Shown here: positions 58,125 to 64,000 of the stretch, piece after piece
Numbering within the stretch: position 1 is the first letter of the stretch
Layout: each line of letters starts with the position of its first letter
NCBI GenBank assembly: GCA_003049465.1
Contig: PYSS01000157.1
Location: 1 to 64,000 of the forward strand
From: Magnaporthiopsis rhizophila
Taxonomy: Eukaryota; Ascomycota; Sordariomycetes; Magnaporthales; Magnaporthaceae
Reading direction: 5' to 3'
DNA: 64,000 nucleotides
The notes under the pieces: generated by a model
The model's database searches: none
What the model saw: only the letters and a program-made list of their open reading frames with translations
Told to the model about the DNA's origin: nothing
Program-made: the position numbers and the translations under genes

Positions 58125-58634
58125 GGTTCAGCCAGCCAGCTGCGATGAGTGAGTCGATGTCACCCAGAGAAACTAAGGAGATCCGACTTTTATCGGCGCG
58201 GACTGCCGAAGGCTTCACCTGCGTAAGGTGGCCGATTTGTTTGCTGTCGAACGGGCTCCAAGGGTTCGATTCCAGTCTAGTGAGCAGCACGACCTCGTGG
58301 CCGCTCGTGTCTCGGCCTTGACGTGGTCGGGTGAGGGCCAGGCTGCAGAAGTCAGACGGCTGGTATGCGGGCAGATAAAACCGTATCTGATTGAGGCGCT
58401 GCCGGAATGGGGCGTGCAGGCATAGGCATGCACGGGGCCAATCCGCGGGCAAAACGGTTGGCGGCAGGGAAAATTTACTGCCTGAGGATGTGGCATGATT
58501 TGACAACTGAAGTCCCACAATCGGAGAAAACCACCAATGGAAATGGAATGCATTTACACCCTCCAGGAATCAGAATCAAAAAAGATAAGAAATAGGAAGA
58601 GAAATAAGAAATAGAAAAAAAAAAAAAAAAAAAA

Positions 58635-58740
58635 GAGAGGTAATAAAAAAAGAAATAAGAGATAGGAAAAGATATGTAGTTACCTTGTGCGTAGTAGTAC
58701 TCGTAGGTAAAATTTTAACAGCAAATTTACAGCTGCGAGA
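58635..58740. repeat. 106-base block, first copy of an exact duplication
   Basis: Positions 58635-58740 are identical to 58798-58903. The copies are separated by an N and A runs. The pattern suggests an assembly join as much as a true tandem repeat. Confidence 0.85.
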
Positions 58741-58757
58741 NAAAAAAAAAAAAAAGG

Positions 58758-58800
<43 letters not shown>

Positions 58801-58834
58801 AGGTAATAAAAAAAGAAATAAGAGATAGGAAAAG

Positions 58835-58973
58835 ATATGTAGTTACCTTGTGCGTAGTAGTACTCGTAGGTAAAATTTTAACAGCAAATTTACAGCTGCG
58901 AGATATAAAAGTCGCTCCTTTTGGTAGGTGCAGCAGGCGGTGCAGAGGTGCACGTTTTATTTTGGGCATCGTG
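58835..58973. repeat. Dispersed repeat, copy B
   Basis: This segment aligns with 23637-23775. It shares the AAAATTTTAACAGCA, GTCGCTCCTTTTGGTAGGTG and GTTTTATTTTGGGC blocks and ends at TCGTG. Upstream sequence is A-rich in both. Similarity stops at 58973, giving one defined end. It is likely an old transposable-element end. Confidence 0.75.
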
Positions 58974-59362
58974 AGGGTGTAGTAAGAGGTATAAGCAGCT
59001 TCACACAGAGGAGCCGTGGGAGAAAGCAAGTTTCCTGCTTCTTCAAGTTGGCAAGCCGCATTGGTACCCAACCGGAGAATGAATAATACACAATATTTGG
59101 TGGTCCTATTATCCAATGTACAATCAAAGCATGGAGTCCATTCTGGAAATGTGCTCTCATGCGGCCGTTCAGTCTATCCCAGCAACGAGGGAGCTTTGAG
59201 TGCCGTCGACCGAAGCTAGCCAGGCCGATAGACACCAGGCTACTACAAATACACCACGATGGGATAAAATCATGCTCAGAAGAGTCAGTTCGGTGTTCAA
59301 GGGTATCAGGATGGGGTTTGAGTGCAGTCGGGCGAACGTGGGAGGTGAGGGAGACAGTAGGA

Positions 59363-61754
59363 TCACCTGATCCGCTTGCCGTCGAGGAATTTGGGGCTTC
59401 GGTTGTCGTAATAAAGATTTTTGCTTTGCTCATTCTTGCGCTGCTCAAAGGCCATGCGTTCCTCCTCGTCCAGAGAGAAGGCCTTCTTAAGCCAACCAAA
59501 GGCGCTACGTTTCTTCTTCACCGTCCGGCCTTCTGACGCATCATGGTTGAGCGTCGAGACACTGCTCAACATGCTCATGCCCATAGCCGAAGGCGCGTTG
59601 CGCTGATGATGGAGATAGTGAGGGGCAGACGTGCCCGAGGTGTGTGGCCGTTGCTGAAGCGGCGAGTGTGGGCTGGCTTGGACGGGGCGGAAGTACTGCT
59701 GGTCTGAGTGCGGCGACGGTATGATGCCGGGGAACACGGGCGGCGAGAAGTTGGCGGCTGGCGGGTCCGCCATCGAGTTGACCGCGGTTCGCTCGTTGTC
59801 AGAGCCGTAGGCGGAATCCGGTCCGACGAATGTTTCATAGGCTTGGAAGGTCCTTGGAGACGCAAACACGGGCCTTTGAAGCTCGGGTGCGTTGGGCGGC
59901 GGCACATGAATGGATTCTGGAGGGTTCGTCTTGAGAGATACCCGCTGTCGCAGAGACGTCCTTCCGGGTCGGCGCAGCCCATCATCCCCCAATGAGCCTG
60001 GCTCGCTCCTCAAGGAGGAAGGCGACACATGTCGGGGTGGAGGCGACGCATTCAGCCCAGCCTGAATGCGCGGCGATGTGATTTGGATCAACTTGGCCTC
60101 CCCGCGCACAGCCGAAGGGACATGTGGGCTCGACTCTGCCCCGGCGCGACCGTCGGGCCGACGGGGTGCTGGTGAGGTTCGACGGTCCCTAGGTGGGATA
60201 TCGGGAGCTAAAGTGGTAGCGACGTTGCTGGGAGCCGCGCTTTCTATGACGCGCGGCGAGGGCAGCGGTGCGGGCGGCACTGGTGTATAGGTTCGTGGCT
60301 GAAGCAGGAATAATGCGCCCTCGTCGGTGGGCGAATCCGGGCGGTCTTGACTGCCGTGGCCCACGGGCATCTCTTCTGGTTGGGCCGTAACCTGGCTAGT
60401 TTCGGAATCAGAGCCGGCGAGAGCGTCCTGTGGTGCGTAAGCCACAGGTTTCAAAGTCGGACCCACAGAGTCCCGGGGTGCATCCTCGGAGACCGTCATG
60501 TTGGCGGGAAAGAGGCTGCTCCTGATTGGCAAGTCGAAGTAGGTTGGACCCGAAGGCCGCTCTTCCGGCATGCGGCTAAATCTTAAGGATAGCCGTGGTG
60601 GCGCGGCCGGGATGCTCGGCGGCGGTGTCTGCGACGGTTGTGAGGGGGGAGACTCGCCGGAGCTCTGGGAAGACGGTCGGCTTTGTTGGTCAGGGGTTGT
60701 GAAGGGTTGGATACTGAACTGTCACGGAGAAAGGGATTCCTTGGTTAGTGTGCGTTCTCCGCTGGAACAAAGAAGGGAGCGCCCGTCCGGCAATGCCTGT
60801 CGTGTGCACCACCAGTCCGGGGATCATGCTTACTCTAGTGCGCCGGCTGACCTTGCCCGCAGTCCGATCTATCAAGGCAACCATGTTATCAAGCCTGACT
60901 ATTAGGGCGTTAAGGGCGTTGCTCTTGGACTGCAGCTCCATGAACGCATTCAACCAGCCCTCCGTGTTCCCTCTCATAGCACCAAAAATGTCGGCCACAT
61001 CTGGGCGTTCGGCCCGCCAGTGGCCGTTCTCCTCGGACTCGAGGTATGCGGTGAATTGTTTGGTCGACTTCAGGCCCTCGCTAACGTCCTGGGCGGACTG
61101 GACGAGAGCGGTCGTGGTCCGCGACAGGATGTGCTCGATCTTGGCGTTGCCTTCGACGATCTGTAGCCGGAACGCGCGGTCCTCCAGCATGGTGGTAAAG
61201 ACGGTCATGTTATCCATGGGCAGCTTGAGAAAGTCGATTCGCTCCGTCAGGTCTGCCGAGGCCAGGTCGAGATCCTCCATAACCATCTCAAGAAACTCAT
61301 CAATCTCGTCTATATGGCCCTGCAGGATCGAAACAACCTGGGCATTGCTGTTGGCCAGTCCGTTGAGCAGGAGGTAAACACCAAACGAAACTTGGGCCAT
61401 CAGCTTTCGCAGCTCATGGCACTTCTGGCCAGGACGGAAGCGCCACAGAACACCTGGTGGTTCGGCGGCCTCGTCCTGGTCGAGTAGCTCCTCTCTCCGG
61501 CCTTTGGCATCCCTAGTTCTCAGTTTGGGCTTCTCCGGAGCGCTGCTGGTCGTGGCCTCAATGTAGGACTCGGCGAACGCCTGTTGCATGGCTGGAATGG
61601 GATGCTCGGGCACATCCTTGGGCCGCGCATATGTATCGTCAACACCTCGGCCCGGAGACTCGCATTGGCTCTGCGAATGGCCGTGGCCTGGCGCCGACCA
61701 GGCATCTCCCGCCTCTTCCGGTCGCACCGAGGACCGGGCACGGGTGGTGACCAT
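59363..61754 (-). CDS. Conserved fungal coiled-coil protein of unknown function (758 aa)
   Basis: Minus-strand exons 60834-61754 and 59363-60718 (intron 115 nt) give 758 aa. ATG 61754 (MVTTRARSSVRPEE) is the first in frame. Residues about 80-305 form a conserved helical block: FRPGQKCHELRKLMAQVSFG, SILQGHIDEIDEFLEMVMED, MLEDRAFRLQIVEGNAKIEH, and DIFGAMRGNTEGWLNAF. The second exon is a long, disordered Pro/Ser/Arg-rich stretch. The last 50 residues are conserved and basic: SAFGWLKKAFSLDEEERMAF, then SPKFLDGKRIR at the very end. There is no membrane helix or signal peptide. The helical block plus amphipathic end could bind membranes or the cytoskeleton, but that is only a guess. I know the family only as conserved in Pezizomycotina. 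Confidence 0.82.
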
Positions 61755-64000
61755 GGCGACGCCGGTGAATCTACGGCACAGACGGCACAGCCCCGAGTTC
61801 TCGAGCGGCTCACACCCGCCAAGGCGGTAACGGGAGGGAGCTTCGGGGAAACCGAACGGGATTGAACGGCCGGGGGCGGTGACCGTCGGGGATCGAGGCA
61901 AAGGAGCAGCAGCCTTTACAACGGATCGACGTCAAATCGCTAGACGATGCATGACTTGCTGGGATCAGGCACGCAAGCCGAGTTTCGGGGTAGCCGGTCG
62001 AGTTTTCGTGATGCTGTTTCTGCGCGTGGTGCAGCAAGACGGGTTGGCCGATATGTTCCGACTTGTCGAGAAAAGGGGTAGGAATGCGGCGTGGGCGCGG
62101 CGTGGGGGTCTGCTAGCCCTTCCCCGACACGGGTATTGTCTGCAAGAATGGGTCTGTCCTTGGGACCCAGCAGGTGTCAAGACAGAGTTGGCTGGAGAAG
62201 AGATGGCGTGCTGACAGAACTGACAGCAACGGGGCACCTGGAACGACAGGGTCGCGTGTTGGTGCGCGTTGGAGGCTGAGTGCCCGTCCGGACCCTAGTT
62301 CCTATCCTATCGTGTCTGTTCACGACCGTCACATGGTTGAAGAACCAACAACAAAACACCAACACCAACAACAACGACTCTCGGTCTCGACTGACGGCCT
62401 GTCTGAGCTGCCGATGACCAAATCGCGTCTCTGTGGTGCTCGCTTGTGCTAGTCGTCCGTGGTGAAGCCGGTGCCTGAAGTGCATGAGACTAGCAGGATG
62501 AACTAGGTATGTTAGGGGGGCACCATCGGAAACCCCTGCCCTGGGCGAGAAGGGGGGCAGTGAGGGGGTGAGGAATATTTGCCGCGAGTCGAAATTGCCC
62601 TGGTCGCGAACGGCCCAACGCTCGAGTATCAGTCCGACCCTGGCTTGGTGCCTTGACTGGCGGCGTGTCTTCGCAGTTGGAATGGCCCACCTAACGCCAA
62701 CCCATGTGGACGGGGGCCGATGCAGGCATGTGCATCGTTGTGCTATCTATCCATATCACACGCAGCGTGGGAAAGCAATAAAAAAGAATGGCGCACCCCC
62801 CAGATCCAAAGGCCAGCAGTTCTCCGAGAAGAGCAGCTGGGCTGTTCCCCACACCCACCCACACCCACCTTGCAGGGTCTCAGCGGCTAAATGCAGGCAT
62901 CAGGCCCCCAGTCGACAATCAGGCATGCTTGCACACCAAGAGCAGAAGCTTGGCTGCCATACCCAGAGCTCGGCGTCCGGGACCCGGACATGCCGATCTA
63001 CAAACGCTTTGTTGTGCGAGGAGAGTCGGTCGCTGTAGCAGCGAATATGCCTGCGGCAAAGCGCAAGGCTGGCTTGTCACTTGACCTTGTGTTCTGGGAG
63101 GCCTAGATCGCCCTGCGTTTATTGGGGACAGGTGCCGAAGGTAACCTTCCCGAGGATCCTCCATCCATGCGAAAAAAGAAAAGAAGAAAAAAAAAAGAAA
63201 GAAAGAAGAAAAGAAAGGGGAACCAAAAAAAGACCAACTCTCAGTCAATGGAGAGCACCCCAGCTGCCTTTGTGACAACCCGTGACAGAATTGACAGGGA
63301 ACCAGAGACGCAGTGGTGGCGAACGGACAGCGGTTTCAGGCACAGAATCCTGCCTGGAAGTAGTCTTGACACCATTTTCGATCGGAAGGTACGGAGGAGG
63401 CGCCCATTTCGTATGTGCCGACAACCTCGGCATGGGTTGTGGCGTCGCAGAGCAAGACGGACGTAAAACAAGGTGGCCAAAACAAGAGAAAAGTGCAATA
63501 ATTTTGTTTAATCTAAATGTACGTATCTAACGGCCACCTAAAAGGTAAAGGCGATACTAAAAGGAATTGTTGAAATATAGCGTGCACAGGGGAAGTGGTG
63601 CGCTAATTACAGGAATGGCAGGCGCATGTTTTAATTGGATTAGGCCCTTGTTACGACCATGCTACGCTCGGAGGGGATAGGAGGGCTGGGAGGCTAAGCC
63701 CCAGTAGTACGCCTTAACCCCGCGGCGGGGTAATACGGTTATAGCACCGCCAAAGGTTACGTAAGGAGAATATATGACCTGGTAATCTATAATCTGTTTT
63801 ATAAATTATAAATTAAAAAGGTTATTCTGTGATCTGTTTTATAAATTATAAATCAGGGAATTTAGGACGGGCAGGCAGTCCGGGTATAAAAAAAGAAAAG
63901 CTTTCAGCCCCTAGATAATTTTTGATTAAAGCTTTGGTATTAATTAATTTAAATTAGCTTTAAAATACCCTTTAAATAAGCAATATAAATAATTATTTTA
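61755..64000. other. Right-edge non-coding region running into AT-rich repeat
   Basis: From 61755 to about 63600 I see no supported gene; open frames are short and unrelated. There is a purine-rich patch at 63170-63235. From about 63620 the base composition shifts to AT-rich, consistent with degraded transposable-element sequence at the window end. Confidence 0.6.
63649..64000 (+). mobile_element. Putative LTR-retrotransposon end (partial, AT-rich)
   Basis: The sequence TGTTACGACC at 63649 matches the common start of fungal Ty3/gypsy LTRs. Further in are a CCCCGC-G-GCGGGG hairpin (63718-63730), an exact 22-base direct repeat (63792-63813 and 63832-63853, period 40), and a TATA-like GGTATAAAAAAAG at about 63885. 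The region is much AT-richer than the rest. The window ends before a second LTR or coding region, so orientation and class are tentative. Confidence 0.45.

Larger units (their letters stand above)
58125..59362. other. Spacer with A-rich repeat block and N
   Basis: This region between two minus-strand genes holds the COX24 promoter, then A-rich simple sequence, a duplicated 106-base block flanking an N (58741), the dispersed repeat copy B, and the 3' flank of the next gene. No gene is supported. Confidence 0.6.

Noticed and set aside
58262..58272. GGTTCGATTCC, a match to a tRNA B box
   Set aside because: The flanks do not form a T-stem, and no A box, anticodon arm or acceptor stem is found upstream. 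It also lies at the COX24 upstream region, not in a tRNA-like fold.

Overview
The window is nuclear DNA from a filamentous ascomycete, most likely a Sordariomycete. Reasons: GC-rich coding sequence; many short introns (52-256 nt, most 60-110) with GT..AG ends and CTAAC-type branch sites shortly before the acceptor; a Zn(II)2Cys6 regulator; fungal-only families; and no operons. I would not name a genus from this window alone. It is draft sequence: three single Ns (23558, 33113, 58741) all sit in homopolymer runs.

I support 23 protein-coding genes, all reconstructed by joining exons by eye; every spliced total is a multiple of three. From left to right: TFIIS (+), membrane-anchored cysteine synthase (-), MidA/NDUFAF7-type methyltransferase (+), a type I membrane glycoprotein (-), the SIN3 corepressor (+), acetyl-CoA acetyltransferase ERG10 (-), the U5 snRNP GTPase SNU114 (+), the Fe-S targeting factor CIA2 (-), a 963-aa Zn2Cys6 transcription factor (+), a TMEM-type organelle membrane protein (-), a DsbA/kappa-GST-like protein (-), a 2OG-Fe(II) oxygenase (-), FRG1 (+), a WDR89-like WD40 protein (-), HRD3/SEL1L (+), a small PPxY membrane protein (+), a 280-aa conserved protein (-), alanyl-tRNA synthetase (+), a sugar transporter (-), a fumarate reductase-cytochrome b5 fusion (-), a FAS1-domain protein (+), the mitoribosomal protein mS38/COX24 (-) and a 758-aa fungal coiled-coil protein (-).

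This is core chromosome. It carries transcription and splicing machinery, ER-associated degradation, Fe-S and sulfur metabolism, sterol precursor synthesis, and several mitochondrial functions (complex I assembly, mitoribosome, a probable dual-targeted tRNA synthetase). Neighbours do not form a pathway or a secondary-metabolite cluster. Gene orientation alternates, so most spacers are either shared divergent promoters or short convergent 3' ends.

Accessory signal is limited to two copies of a short dispersed repeat beside A-rich tracts (about 23.6 kb and 58.8 kb) and an AT-rich, LTR-like sequence entering at the right edge (from about 63.65 kb). I found no tRNA, rRNA or CRISPR array and no clear new multi-gene system. 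The most interesting points are gene-structure ones: possible alternative N-termini for mitochondrial isoforms (alanyl-tRNA synthetase, and more weakly ERG10), tiny exons (9, 27, 28 and 29 nt), a GC-AG intron, three stopless introns whose length is a multiple of three, and several conserved proteins of unknown function.
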